Assembly: GCA_963755495.1 (NCBI GenBank)
Contig: CAVWJS010000012.1
Coordinates: 1 to 64,000, forward strand
DNA: 64,000 bases
Direction: 5' to 3'
Origin: Bog-473 sp963755495
Lineage (GTDB): Bacteria > Actinomycetota > Acidimicrobiia > Acidimicrobiales > RAAP-2
Shown: in pieces, positions 27,001-34,783 of the stretch
Layout: every line of letters starts with the position of its first letter
Numbering within the stretch: the stretch's first letter is position 1
The notes under the pieces: generated by a model
Told to the model about the DNA's origin: nothing
Database searches by the model: none
Seen by the model: only the letters and a program-made list of their open reading frames with translations
Position numbers and translations under genes: made by a program

Positions 27001-27935
27001 AACAGACCCGGGTCTCGGTCCACCGAATCTCGGAGCTCATGAAGCTCGAACCGCTGACACCGGCGGCTGAGAATCCCGCAATGACCGGAAGACTGCGTGG
27101 TGAGATTACGTTGGACCACCTTCGGTTCGCCTACCCCTCGGTCACGGCGCGACCAGGGTTTGGCGATGCACCCGCGGTCGAGCGACGCGGGCCTCGGGAT
27201 CCCCGTGTTCTTCAATCACCCGACGCCGAGATGTACAAGCCGCCGGAGGCCCTCCGCGGCATCGATCTGCACATTGAAGCCGGCGAAACGGTCGCGCTCG
27301 TGGGGCAGACCGGAGCGGGAAAATCGACCGTCATGAAGCTGGTGGCTCGGTTCTACGATCCCGATCAGGGCGCGGTACGCGTTGACGGTTTTGACCTTCG
27401 AACACTCGATCTGCTTGGGTTCCGCCGTCAGCTCGGCTACGTCCCGCAAGAGGCCTTTCTCTTCACGGGCAGCATCCGGGACAACATCGCCTATGGACGG
27501 CCCGAGGCGGGTAATGACGAGGTAGAGGCTGCTGCTCGTGCGGTCGGAGCGCATGAGTTCATCGCCGAATTGCCGGGCGGCTATCACCACGAGCTGCTGG
27601 AACGAGGTCGCTCTCTCTCGTCCGGTCAGCGTCAGCTCATTGCCCTGGCGCGAGCGGAATTGGTGGACCCGGTCATCCTCCTCTTGGACGAGGCGACGTC
27701 AAACCTGGATCTGGTTACGGAGGCTCACGTGGCCGAGGCGATGCAACAGGTATCGCGCCATCGGACCACCATCATCATTGCCCACCGCCTGCAGACCGCT
27801 CGCACTGCCAACCGGATCGTTGTCCTCCATCAAGGTGGCATCGTCGAGGTCGGATCGCACGACGAGTTGCGAGCTCTCGGGGGGCGCTACGCCTCTATGT
27901 GGGATGCTTTTGAACTCGCCGGTCAACGTACGTAA
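24039..27935 (+). CDS. Fused heterodimeric ABC exporter (TMD-NBD-TMD-NBD in one chain)
   Basis: 1298 aa, twice the usual half-transporter size, with two complete exporter halves in one chain. Half 1: six-helix domain to about residue 330, Walker A GPSGSGKST near 380, signature LSGGQRQRIALARA near 482, Walker B ILILDDATSAID near 503. Half 2 after a Gly/Thr/Ser-rich linker (about 600-680): helices about 700-1010, Walker A GQTGAGKST near 1087, signature LSSGQRQLIALARA near 1193, Walker B LLLDEATSNLD near 1210. In half 1 the catalytic Glu after Walker B is Asp, the degenerate site of heterodimeric exporters such as TM287/288 and BmrCD. The likely role is drug or lipid export, induced through the co-transcribed MarR protein. 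Intact. Confidence 0.95.
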   Translation: MASDANPATAGDRGWVRRLWGYMMVHRADVTLAVAAAVLGSVCQTIIPLIERQIVDGVVVSHNSSLWPWLVLLVALALASFAFLFVRRFRGGRVALSVQYDLRNAMHAHLQAMDFDNLDRMPTGQLVARANSDSALVQGLLSFFPIMSGNVLLMLFSLAVMFYLSPLLAVVSVIIAPTLLIVSYRMRRRVFPATWDGQQREGDVIQIVDEDVNGVRVVKAFGQEQRELERVTAAAQTLYGSQMRAVRLQSRYQPILEAIPTIGQVAILAFGGWLALHHEITLGTFLAFSTYIVQLVAPARQLAGVLTVGQQARAGIERIFQLLDLKPAIVDPPNAVELPPLRGAITFSDVHFAYGSGAPVLQGFDLQIEAGERVAIVGPSGSGKSTVAMLVSRFYEPDQGSVLVDGRDVREVSLGSLRHQIGVVFEDSFLFSDTVRSNIAYGRPDASDEEIEAAARVSQAHDFILELPRRYDTLVGERGLTLSGGQRQRIALARAIVSDPRILILDDATSAIDSKVEEAIHEGLRAVMAERTTLLIAHRQSTLHLADRIVVLAHGRVVEQGTHDQLMVRSAVYRTLLSGIEEDLVQKAGDRIEELAVLTPPTASHDGVDDGNGHGTTSAAWAPLVSGGVGTNGVARTIGPPSIGAGLGRSSGGSWRLNLAPTPELLARVAALPPVRDTATVDLQAESRHDRDFNLPRLLSAFRRPLLLGLVFVIIDALASLAGPILIKTGIDNGVAKGSVAVLFVAAAVFLVVTLVDLIDEIGETFVTGRAAERIMLSLRIRIWAQLQRLSLDYYEREMAGRIMTRMTTDVDQFESLIENGLLSALVSLVTFVGVGCALLVINVELGMCTLSVVIPLAVATVVFRRKAARLYDLSRERIAIVNADFQESLSGVRVAQAFVHQADTIRRFQGLGRDYLESRVAAQRLVAIYFPFVQFLSGAADAIVLGVGAGLIASGHLTSGALIAFILYIDLFFSPIQQLSQVFDSWQQTRVSVHRISELMKLEPLTPAAENPAMTGRLRGEITLDHLRFAYPSVTARPGFGDAPAVERRGPRDPRVLQSPDAEMYKPPEALRGIDLHIEAGETVALVGQTGAGKSTVMKLVARFYDPDQGAVRVDGFDLRTLDLLGFRRQLGYVPQEAFLFTGSIRDNIAYGRPEAGNDEVEAAARAVGAHEFIAELPGGYHHELLERGRSLSSGQRQLIALARAELVDPVILLLDEATSNLDLVTEAHVAEAMQQVSRHRTTIIIAHRLQTARTANRIVVLHQGGIVEVGSHDELRALGGRYASMWDAFELAGQRT

Positions 27936-27965
27936 GCCGTCGGGCCGGTCCGGGTGCGCCGTGCC

Positions 27966-28529
27966 TCAGGGGATGGAGACCGTGGTCGTCGGGACAGCCC
28001 CGCAGATGGACCCGAAGTAGGTGGCGAGGATTTCGGCATCGGACTTGATTGCGCTGTTCGTCCCGAGGGATTCCATCGATGAGCCCAACTGCGCCAGGCT
28101 TGTCGAATTCTCGACGTCCGTCTTGAAGGTGCCAAAGAAGGCGAATATTCCCTTGGCCGCCGCCTGCACATTTGCGGGGGCCGAGCTCAAGTCCGCCTCG
28201 AATGGTCCCTGGTACGTCTGAACGGTGTTGAGGTAGGTGATGAAGGCCTGCTTCACCCCGGCGAAACCACTTCCCGCGTTCGACATGGCGTTCTCGATGG
28301 CCGAGCCCAAGCCGCTTGAACCTTTCTCCGTGTCGAGATAGTTCTTGCACGTCGCACTCCCGGCGGAAAAGGTGAATTTCTTCGTGGGGGTTTTCGCCGC
28401 GTGGTGCGTGGATGCCTTGTGGTGTTTTTTGGGCTGACTCTTGGCCGAGGCGAGGGTCATCGGGGCGCAGGCCAGAGCAAAACCCAGGACTGCCACGCCG
28501 AAGGTTTGCAGAAGTCGTCGATTTTGCAC
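27966..28529 (-). CDS. Secreted hypothetical protein
   Basis: 187 aa. Signal peptide at residues 1-29 (LLQTFGVAVLGFALACAP, cleavage near LASA). Then a low-complexity Lys/His/Thr linker (about 30-50), and an Ala/Ser/Gly-rich helical domain of about 130 aa with two cysteines, one near residue 61 (SATCKNYLD) and one near the end (GSICGAV), likely a disulfide. The Cys in LACAP is not a good lipobox. No recognised family. Convergent with the ABC exporter gene, 30 bp between stops. Confidence 0.8.
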   Translation of the reverse strand: MQNRRLLQTFGVAVLGFALACAPMTLASAKSQPKKHHKASTHHAAKTPTKKFTFSAGSATCKNYLDTEKGSSGLGSAIENAMSNAGSGFAGVKQAFITYLNTVQTYQGPFEADLSSAPANVQAAAKGIFAFFGTFKTDVENSTSLAQLGSSMESLGTNSAIKSDAEILATYFGSICGAVPTTTVSIP

Positions 28530-28650
28530 TTCGTGACCTCCCGATCTGAGCTCGAGTTGTGAGAATATCGGCTGAAGTCGGGCAGGTAAAGGAGGACGGT
28601 CGCCAGACGGTCGCAGAACGGTTGCCTGGTCGAATGGCTTTACCGCTCGG

Positions 28651-29370
28651 TCACGACCCTACGTAGCGATTGAACCAATTGAGGGTTCGCTCCCATGCGG
28701 CAGCGGCCGCTGTCGGGTTGAAGACAGCGGGCCGATCGTTGCAATTGAATCCATGGTCGGCGTCGGGGTATTGGACGACCTCGGTGGGCACGCCCGCCAC
28801 GGCAGCGACCTTGCGAAGTTCGTCGACGTCACCAGAGGGAATTCCCTTGTCGAGCTCGCCGTACAGCCCGAGCCACGGGGTCTGGAGGTGGGGGGCCTGT
28901 TCGATGAGGGAGGGCAGTCCGAATCGCCCTTCGCTCACTCCGCCGCCATAGAAGGTCACCGCGGCACCTAAGGGTCGCAGGGTCGCGGCGTAGAACGTCA
29001 CACTGCCGCCCATACAGAATCCGACGACACCCGTCTTTGCCGCCGTGAATCCCGCGTCGTTGAGGTGTCCAAACGAGGCGAGGAGGTCGGTTTTGATGCC
29101 GTCGGAGTTGAGTTCCTTCATTACCGGCATGACAGCCGCCATATCGTCGTAGGACAGAACCGGCGAGCCCTGACGATGAAAGAATGCTGGGGCGACGGCA
29201 TGCCACCCCGCCTCGGCCAGGCGGGTGCAAATTTGCTCAATGTGCGCGGTGACGCCGAAGGCTTCTTGCACCACCACGATTCCACCCTTGGCGTCCAAAC
29301 CTGGTGAAGCTTCGAATGCGGGCATTGCTCCGTCGCTGGTCTCGATGCTGATGTGGGATCCGGTGGTCAT
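28651..29370 (-). CDS. Dienelactone hydrolase family protein
   Basis: 239-aa alpha/beta hydrolase. The Cys-Asp-His triad of the family is complete: nucleophile in GVVGFCMGGSV, Asp in YGELDKGIPSGDVDEL and His in YPDADHGFNCNDR. Early part GGIVVVQEAFGVTAHIEQIC is typical. The usual reaction is hydrolysis of carboxymethylenebutenolide in chlorocatechol breakdown, but many homologues have other esters or lactones as substrate and no catechol pathway is nearby. The start ATG overlaps the stop of a small upstream frame (29367-29537) by 3 bp. Confidence 0.92.
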   Translation of the reverse strand: MTTGSHISIETSDGAMPAFEASPGLDAKGGIVVVQEAFGVTAHIEQICTRLAEAGWHAVAPAFFHRQGSPVLSYDDMAAVMPVMKELNSDGIKTDLLASFGHLNDAGFTAAKTGVVGFCMGGSVTFYAATLRPLGAAVTFYGGGVSEGRFGLPSLIEQAPHLQTPWLGLYGELDKGIPSGDVDELRKVAAVAGVPTEVVQYPDADHGFNCNDRPAVFNPTAAAAAWERTLNWFNRYVGS

Positions 29371-29537
29371 TGAGTTGCTCCTTTCGCTGTCTGCAATGGT
29401 ATGGGGTCGAGGTCGCCGTCACTCTCCTCGGGGAAAGGAAGGTCGGAGTCGAACCCCTCATCGACGGCGTGGACATCGGGGTAGTCGTCCTTGCTGCCGC
29501 GCGTCCAGGACGCCCCCGCGGCCAGGAGGCTCGCCAC
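29367..29537 (-). CDS. Possible small acidic protein coupled to the dienelactone hydrolase gene
   Basis: A 56-codon frame with GTG start (VASLLAAGASW...) that ends in TGA overlapping the ATG of the hydrolase (ATGA). After a short hydrophobic N-terminus it is strikingly acidic (DDYPDVHAVDEGF, PEESDGDLD). The overlap matches the gene joints elsewhere in this window, and the composition is protein-like, but no family is recognised. Codons continue open upstream without a better start. Could be a leader peptide or a chance frame. Confidence 0.4.
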   Translation of the reverse strand: MASLLAAGASWTRGSKDDYPDVHAVDEGFDSDLPFPEESDGDLDPIPLQTAKGATQ

Positions 29538-29593
29538 AATCGCGAAGTCGAGCGCGGTATGAAGCCCGTTCGCCGGCGGGACTTATATACTAA

Positions 29594-29610
29594 ATACCGG
29601 TAAGGGGTAT
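29594..29610. promoter_or_regulatory. CsoR-type operator
   Basis: ATACC-GGTAAGG-GGTAT, an inverted repeat of the kind bound by CsoR/RcnR repressors, lies 33 bp before the csoR-like start codon, next to an AT-rich TATATAC promoter element. It implies metal-responsive autoregulation of the downstream permease operon. Confidence 0.7.
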
Positions 29611-29643
29611 ATCTCTACCTGCCAGAGAGGACGTAGGCGAGCA

Positions 29644-29931
29644 ATGGCAAATCCGGGCTATGTCGATCAGAAGCAAGCAGTCCAGAAGCGGTTGCGGCGC
29701 ATCGAAGGTCAGGTGCGAGGACTTCAGCGCATGGTGGACGAAGATCGCTACTGCATCGATGTGCTCGAACAGGTCTCGGCGGCGACTCGCGCCCTCCAGT
29801 CAGTGGCCTTGCAATTGCTCAACGACCACATGGCGCACTGTGTCGCCGACGCCGTGAAGAACGGCGGGAATGAGGCGAAGGCCAAGCTCGACGAGGCGTC
29901 AGCTGCCATCGCTCGACTGGTCCACTCGTGA
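29644..29931 (+). CDS. CsoR/RcnR-family metal-sensing repressor
   Basis: 95-aa all-helical protein. DNA-contact helix: KRLRRIEGQVRGLQRMVDED. Metal ligands of the Cu(I)-type CsoR are in place: Cys in RYCIDVLEQV, then His and Cys in NDHMAHCV. With the C-H-C set, copper(I) is the predicted inducer, although sulfane-sulfur sensors (CstR) lack the His. It starts the permease-YHS and DoxX gene group and is preceded by an ATACC...GGTAT operator. The stop is 40 bp before the permease start. Confidence 0.93.
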   Translation: MANPGYVDQKQAVQKRLRRIEGQVRGLQRMVDEDRYCIDVLEQVSAATRALQSVALQLLNDHMAHCVADAVKNGGNEAKAKLDEASAAIARLVHS

Positions 29932-29971
29932 TGCAGGCCGGGGAGCGCCGGCGTCCGCCCGCGCCCCGTTG

Positions 29972-31267
29972 ATGGGCGCGGTGCTACTGGCTGGCGCCGG
30001 TTGGCTCACTGAGATCGGAAGAAGCCTTCGAGAAGGCTTCTTCATGTTCTGGGAGACGCTCTGGCCGCTCATCGGCGGGTTCGCCGCGTCGGGGGCGGTG
30101 CAGGCGTTCGTGAGCCACGAGGCGATGCAGCGAAAGTTGGGAGATCACAAGCCAAGAGCGGTGCTCAGAGCAAGCGGTTACGGGGTGATCTCGTCGTCCT
30201 GCTCGTACGCGGCGTCCGCCATGGCCAAGTCACTTTTCGTAAGGGGCGCGGACTTCGTCGCGTCGCTCGTGTTCATGGTGGCATCGACCAACCTCGTCAT
30301 CGAATTGGGGATTGTGCTCGTCGTCCTTATGGGATGGCAGTTCGCGGCGAGCGAATTCTTCGGTGGCGTGATTATGGTCGTTCTTCTGGCGGCTTCCGGC
30401 GGTTTCTGGTTCAGAGGCAAGGCCATCGCCGAGGCGCGCTCCCGGCTGGTAGACGAGGCGAGGCGGGGCCACGATCACGATGTCTCGACGCACGAGAGTT
30501 GGCGCAGAACGGTGCGATCAAAAGCGGGATGGGCCGACGCCGCCACGTACACCATGTCGGACCTCACGATGCTGCGGCGTGAACTGGTAATCGGCTACGT
30601 GGTCGCAGGATTTCTGACAGTTCTGGTGCCGACAAGGGTGTGGAACGCTGTCTTGCTCCACGGCCACGGATTCTGGACGAGCGTCGAAAACGTGATGGTC
30701 GGACCGCTGGTCGCCATCGCCAGCTTCGTGTGCTCAATCGGCAATGTGCCCTTGGCCGCGGCACTCTGGAAGGGAGGGATCTCGTTCGGTGGCGTCGTCT
30801 CGTTCATTTTCGCCGACCTCATCACTTTCCCTTTGCTGCTCGTCTACCGCCGCTATTACGGAACCCGCCTCATGCTGCGCATGCTCGCGTTGTTCTGGGC
30901 TGTCATGGCTATCGCCGGACTGCTCACAGAGGGCATCTTCCGCGCCGCCGGCCTCGTGCCCGCTGCGCGCCCGACGAAGATCGTGCCCGACCACCTCTCG
31001 TGGAACTACACGTCGTATCTCAACTTCATCTTCCTGTTGGTCTTCGCTCTTCTTTATTGGACCTCTCGCAATCGGCTGCGTCTCGGTGGCGGGCAGGGCT
31101 ATGCGCTCGACCCCGTCTGTGGCATGCAGGTCGACATGGCCGCTGCGCCCGCCTCCCTGGCCTCTGCGGGAGAGCACTTCTATTTCTGTTCGGATCGCTG
31201 TCGAACCCGCTTCGAAGCATCTCGAGCGCGCGTCACGACGGGGCCAAGGAGCGAGGACGGCACATAA
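29972..31267 (+). CDS. Permease (ArsP/UPF0718-like) with C-terminal YHS metal-binding domain
   Basis: 431 aa from the ATG at 29972; an extended frame to 29870 would overlap csoR. Eight or more helices. Permease repeats show VISSSCSYAASAMAKSL and FVCSIGNVPLAAALW, the Cys-bearing hairpins typical of ArsP/UPF0718 permeases. At residues 370-425 comes a YHS domain: DPVCGMQVDM, then HFYFCSDRCRTRFE, with the two CxxxC/CxxC-type metal ligands. YHS domains are known on copper ATPases and are fed by metallochaperones. Under a CsoR repressor the simplest reading is export of copper or another soft metal or metalloid. Start choice is moderately sure. Confidence 0.86.
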   Translation: MGAVLLAGAGWLTEIGRSLREGFFMFWETLWPLIGGFAASGAVQAFVSHEAMQRKLGDHKPRAVLRASGYGVISSSCSYAASAMAKSLFVRGADFVASLVFMVASTNLVIELGIVLVVLMGWQFAASEFFGGVIMVVLLAASGGFWFRGKAIAEARSRLVDEARRGHDHDVSTHESWRRTVRSKAGWADAATYTMSDLTMLRRELVIGYVVAGFLTVLVPTRVWNAVLLHGHGFWTSVENVMVGPLVAIASFVCSIGNVPLAAALWKGGISFGGVVSFIFADLITFPLLLVYRRYYGTRLMLRMLALFWAVMAIAGLLTEGIFRAAGLVPAARPTKIVPDHLSWNYTSYLNFIFLLVFALLYWTSRNRLRLGGGQGYALDPVCGMQVDMAAAPASLASAGEHFYFCSDRCRTRFEASRARVTTGPRSEDGT

Positions 31268-31277
31268 GCTCACGCGC

Positions 31278-31859
31278 ATGCGCAGCCTCGGACTTCTGAT
31301 CACACGTGTCATCTTCGGGTCGTATCTGGCCGTCCACGGCGCCCAGAAGCTGTTCGGCTCCTTCGGTGGCTACGGGCTCGAGGCGACGAGTGCCGCCTTC
31401 GAGGGGATGGGACTGAAGCCGGGTAAGGCCTCGGCCACCTTGGCCGGGGCCAGCGAACTGGGCGGCGGCATATTGACGGCGACCGGCATCGCCTCTCCGC
31501 TCGGCCCTCTGGCCATCGCCGGGACCATGGTGGTGGCGTCCACCGTGCACCGCAAGCAGGGACCCCTGTCCACCAACGGCGGTTTCGAACTACCTCTCAC
31601 GAATTTCGCCCTGGCCGTGGCCCTCCTCTGTAGCGGTTCCGGCGAGCTGCGCCTCGGTCCGCACCTGTCCAAGTCGCTGACCCGGCTCTCAGTGCTCGGC
31701 GGCGCCACGCTGGCCGCGGTGTCTGTGGCTCAGTTACTGCTGGCGCAACCAGTCCAGGCGGCGGAAGAAGCGCACGACGAAGACGGTCAGGAGGGGGCTG
31801 ATTTCTCGGAGCCCTCTTCGATCCGTTCTTCTGATTCCTCGAGGATCACTTCGGCCTGA
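31278..31859 (+). CDS. DoxX-family membrane protein
   Basis: 193 aa from the ATG at 31278. Four helices of DoxX type: LLITRVIFGSYLAVHGAQKLFGSFGG, of which VHGAQKLFG is diagnostic, then GASELGGGILTATGI and MVVASTVHRKQGP. DoxX-like proteins are linked to thiosulfate and thiol or redox homeostasis. The gene begins 10 bp after the permease stop, so it belongs to the CsoR-regulated group. The last 35 residues are an acidic, Ser-rich tail that overlaps the 3' end of the convergent mscR gene by 73 bp. Confidence 0.85.
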   Translation: MRSLGLLITRVIFGSYLAVHGAQKLFGSFGGYGLEATSAAFEGMGLKPGKASATLAGASELGGGILTATGIASPLGPLAIAGTMVVASTVHRKQGPLSTNGGFELPLTNFALAVALLCSGSGELRLGPHLSKSLTRLSVLGGATLAAVSVAQLLLAQPVQAAEEAHDEDGQEGADFSEPSSIRSSDSSRITSA

Positions 31860-33037
31860 TGCTCGGGATCCTCGCTTGACTCCTCCTCGGGCGGGCGTCC
31901 ACTTGCTCGCGAAATGACTGCCTCGTGCGTTGGCTCGCCATCTGACGTCTTACCCAAAACCACGACAGAGCGCAGAACCTCACCCAGCTGCATCCGCGTG
32001 AATGCCCTCTCCACGTCCTCGAGGGCGATGGTCTCGCTGACGAAGAGGTCTAGGTCGAGACGCCCGGCGAGATACAGATCGACCAACTTGGGGAAGTCCC
32101 GATCGGGGAGGCAGTCGCCGTACCAACTCGGCTTGAGCGCACCTCCTCGCCCGAAGAAGTCGATCATCGGGAGATCGATGCGCATGTCGGGGGTCGGTAC
32201 GCCGACCTGCACAAGCGTCCCGGCCAGATCTCGGGCGTAGAACGCCTGTTCCATCACTTTGGGGTTCCCGACCGCCTCGATACAGACGTCCGCCCCATTC
32301 CCACCCGTCACGTCCTGCACGGCGGCAACCGGATTGGTTGTGCTCGCGTCGATTACGTGCGTCGCGCCGAACCGCTTCGCTAGCTCGAGCTTCCCCGCAT
32401 CGAGATCGATGGCGATGATTGTGGTGGCGCCCGCCAACTTGGAGCCGGCGATGGCGGCACACCCGACGCCGCCGCAGCCGAAGACGGCCACCGAGTCGCC
32501 GAACGCGACTGCGCCGGTGAACATGGCCGAACCGAGCCCGGCCATCACGCCGCACCCGAGTAGTCCGACCGCCTCGGGCCGGGCCGAGGGGTCGACCTTG
32601 GTGCATTGTCCAGCTGCCACCAACGTCTGATCGGCGAAGGCGCCGATACCCAGCGCCGGTGACAGCGGTGTCCCGTCTGTCAACGTCATCTTCTGGGTCG
32701 CGTTATGCGTGGCGAAGCAGTACCACGGCCGACCCCGGCGACACGCACGGCAGTCGCCGCACACCGCACGCCAGTTCAAGACGACGAAGTCGCCCGACGC
32801 TACCGACGTCACGTCGGGCCCCACCGCCTCGACGACGCCGGCCGCCTCGTGCCCGAGCAGGAATGGGAACTCGTCGTTGATCCCACCCTCGCGGTAGTGC
32901 AAGTCGGTGTGGCACACGCCGCACGCCCGCACCGCCACGACAGCCTCGCCGGGCCCCGGATCCGGTACGACGATCTCCTCGATCGTGACCGGTGCTCCCT
33001 TAGCCCGCGCCACGATGCCGCGCACCGTGGCGCCCAT
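31787..33037 (-). CDS. mscR: S-(hydroxymethyl)mycothiol dehydrogenase (mycothiol-dependent formaldehyde dehydrogenase)
   Basis: Zinc-dependent class III-like alcohol dehydrogenase that oxidises the mycothiol adduct of formaldehyde (and can reduce S-nitrosomycothiol). Catalytic zinc ligands: Cys in ACGVCHTDLHY, His-Glu in LLGHEAAGVVE. Structural zinc: CGDCRACRRGRPWYC with four Cys. Cofactor fold: VAVFGCGGVGCAAIAG. Family-specific stretches such as HYREGGINDEFPF and KPSWYGDCLPDRDFP match MscR closely. Unusual is a C-terminal extension of about 55 residues past SVVVLGK, very rich in Glu and Ser, which overlaps the DoxX gene on the other strand. Last gene of a DUF35-thiolase-mscR run. It implies mycothiol biosynthesis in the host. 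Confidence 0.94.
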   Translation of the reverse strand: MGATVRGIVARAKGAPVTIEEIVVPDPGPGEAVVAVRACGVCHTDLHYREGGINDEFPFLLGHEAAGVVEAVGPDVTSVASGDFVVLNWRAVCGDCRACRRGRPWYCFATHNATQKMTLTDGTPLSPALGIGAFADQTLVAAGQCTKVDPSARPEAVGLLGCGVMAGLGSAMFTGAVAFGDSVAVFGCGGVGCAAIAGSKLAGATTIIAIDLDAGKLELAKRFGATHVIDASTTNPVAAVQDVTGGNGADVCIEAVGNPKVMEQAFYARDLAGTLVQVGVPTPDMRIDLPMIDFFGRGGALKPSWYGDCLPDRDFPKLVDLYLAGRLDLDLFVSETIALEDVERAFTRMQLGEVLRSVVVLGKTSDGEPTHEAVISRASGRPPEEESSEDPEHQAEVILEESEERIEEGSEKSAPS

Positions 33038-33042
33038 GTGGA

Positions 33043-34242
33043 TTAGGCCGCCTTCTCCAAGATGTGAATTCCACAGGCGGAACCCAATCCGATGACGTGG
33101 GTCATGCCAACCTTGGCGCCGACGATCTGGCGATCGCCGGCCTCACCCCGCAGATGCGTGGACACTTCCCACACGTTGGCGATTCCGGTGGCCGACACTG
33201 GGTGGCCCTTGGACTCGAGGCCGCCCGAGACGTTGACCGGTGTGGTCCCGTCCCGCCAGGTCGCCCCCGAGTTGAAGAAGTCCACGGCGCCGCCCTGCTC
33301 GCAGAGCATGAGGTTGTCGTAGTGCACCAACTCAGCCGTGGCGAAGCAGTCGTGCAACTCGACGAGATCGAGGTCGGATGGTCCAACGCCCGCTTGTTCG
33401 TAAGCCTGTGTGACCGCAATGCGTGTCACCGCGTTGATATCGGGCAGGATCTGGCACGCCTCTTCCCACGGGTCGGTGGTGAGGATGGAGGCTGACACCT
33501 TGACGGCCCGCTTCTGCTGTTCCAGCGACAATGTCTTGAGCTTCGACCCGCTCACCAGGACGGCGGCCGCTGCTCCATCGCAGTTGGCCGAGCACATCGG
33601 ACGCGTGTTGGGGTAGGCGATCATCACATCGCCCATGATCTCTTCCAGGCTCATGCGCTTGCTGTACGCCGCCAATGGGTTGAGAGTGGAGTGGGCGTGG
33701 TTCTTCTCGCTGATCTTGGCGAAGAGCTCGAAGCTCGTTCCGCCGTACTTGTGGCCGTACTCCATGCCGATCTGTGCGAAGACGCCGGGCATGATGTCGG
33801 TGCCGATCCGACCGTCCAATGCTGCCACCGCGCCCTGGCGGCCCGATGGGGTCCACGTCCCACCATCCTCCCGGCGGGTGCCTCCGGCGAGCAGTCCGGC
33901 CCCCGACAGCTTCTCGACCCCGAAGGCCAGACCCATGTCGGTCTCCCCCGCCTTAATGGCCATCATGGCCACCCGCAGAGCGGTGGCGCCGGTGGCGCAG
34001 GCGTTGGCCACGTTGTACACGGGAATCCCGGTCTGGCCGAGCTGCTTCTGCAGCCCCTGCCCGCCGCCGCTGCCGCCCATGAGGTTGCCCGCACCGATGA
34101 CGCCGATGTCCTTCATGGTGACCCCTCCGTCGGCGAGCGCACCCAGGACGGCCTCGGAGGCGAGGTCGGTCACGTCCTTGTCGGGGTGCTTGCCGAACTT
34201 GGTCATGTGAATACCCAGAACCCACACATCGTCGCTTGCCAT
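33043..34242 (-). CDS. Thiolase-like acyl-CoA acetyltransferase (SCP-2/SCPx type)
   Basis: 399 aa of the nondecarboxylating thiolase superfamily, SCP2-type. Catalytic Cys in NVANACATGATAL; His in VELHDCFATAEL; the GHP motif in SKGHPVSATG; and a C-terminal GSACGIHIL. Such enzymes cleave or form 3-ketoacyl-CoAs, often in sterol side-chain or branched acyl breakdown, and need a DUF35 partner when they act as hetero-complexes. The DUF35 gene is immediately upstream with a 5-bp gap, and mscR follows with a 5-bp gap. Intact, normal length. Confidence 0.92.
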   Translation of the reverse strand: MASDDVWVLGIHMTKFGKHPDKDVTDLASEAVLGALADGGVTMKDIGVIGAGNLMGGSGGGQGLQKQLGQTGIPVYNVANACATGATALRVAMMAIKAGETDMGLAFGVEKLSGAGLLAGGTRREDGGTWTPSGRQGAVAALDGRIGTDIMPGVFAQIGMEYGHKYGGTSFELFAKISEKNHAHSTLNPLAAYSKRMSLEEIMGDVMIAYPNTRPMCSANCDGAAAAVLVSGSKLKTLSLEQQKRAVKVSASILTTDPWEEACQILPDINAVTRIAVTQAYEQAGVGPSDLDLVELHDCFATAELVHYDNLMLCEQGGAVDFFNSGATWRDGTTPVNVSGGLESKGHPVSATGIANVWEVSTHLRGEAGDRQIVGAKVGMTHVIGLGSACGIHILEKAA

Positions 34243-34247
34243 GATGC

Positions 34248-34658
34248 TCAGCCTCCCAAGGGTTCGAAACCGAACCCGATCGCTTCGGTGCCATTTTCGT
34301 CGGCACCTATGTCAAACGTCGCCAGCCGGACCTTCATTCCAAGGGTGACATGTTCCGGATCGGGCGCCACGTTGATGATGTTGCCCCGCACGCTTGTCCC
34401 GTCGCAGTCCACCACGGCCGCCACATACGGCACGGTCACTCCCGGGGCGGCAAAGGCCACGATCGTGAAGGTGCGCACCTCGCCGCTGGTGGCGATGTCC
34501 ACCTTCTTGAATTCAAGCTTGCCGCAGCTGGCGCATGCGTTGCGACGACCGAAGAAGCGGGCGCCGCAGGAGGTGCACTCGTCCGCCACGAGGTGCGGGG
34601 AATCCCCCAGCACCAGATAATCCACCAGGGGAACTTGCGCAGCCATCTTTCTCCTCAC
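34248..34658 (-). CDS. DUF35/OB-fold zinc-ribbon protein, partner of the thiolase
   Basis: 136 aa. N-terminal rubredoxin-like zinc ribbon with two CxxC knuckles (CTSCGARFFGRRNACASCG), followed by an OB-fold with beta-rich segments (GEVRTFTIVAFAAPGVTVPYVAAVVD). Members are acyl-CoA-binding partners of SCP2-type thiolases and enoyl hydratases. It starts the three-gene minus-strand run and is spaced 5 bp from the thiolase. Divergent from the aldo/keto reductase at 34.8 kb. Confidence 0.92.
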   Translation of the reverse strand: MRRKMAAQVPLVDYLVLGDSPHLVADECTSCGARFFGRRNACASCGKLEFKKVDIATSGEVRTFTIVAFAAPGVTVPYVAAVVDCDGTSVRGNIINVAPDPEHVTLGMKVRLATFDIGADENGTEAIGFGFEPLGG

Positions 34659-34783
34659 GTCATACGTCGGGCCAGGAGTTACCCGCCCACCGTAGTGGTC
34701 GGAGCCAAGGAGACGCTAGTCGGAACAGGCGCCAATCCATCCGCCCCTCCCATTCCGGCGGTACTCCCGCTAGGTTGACGCAC

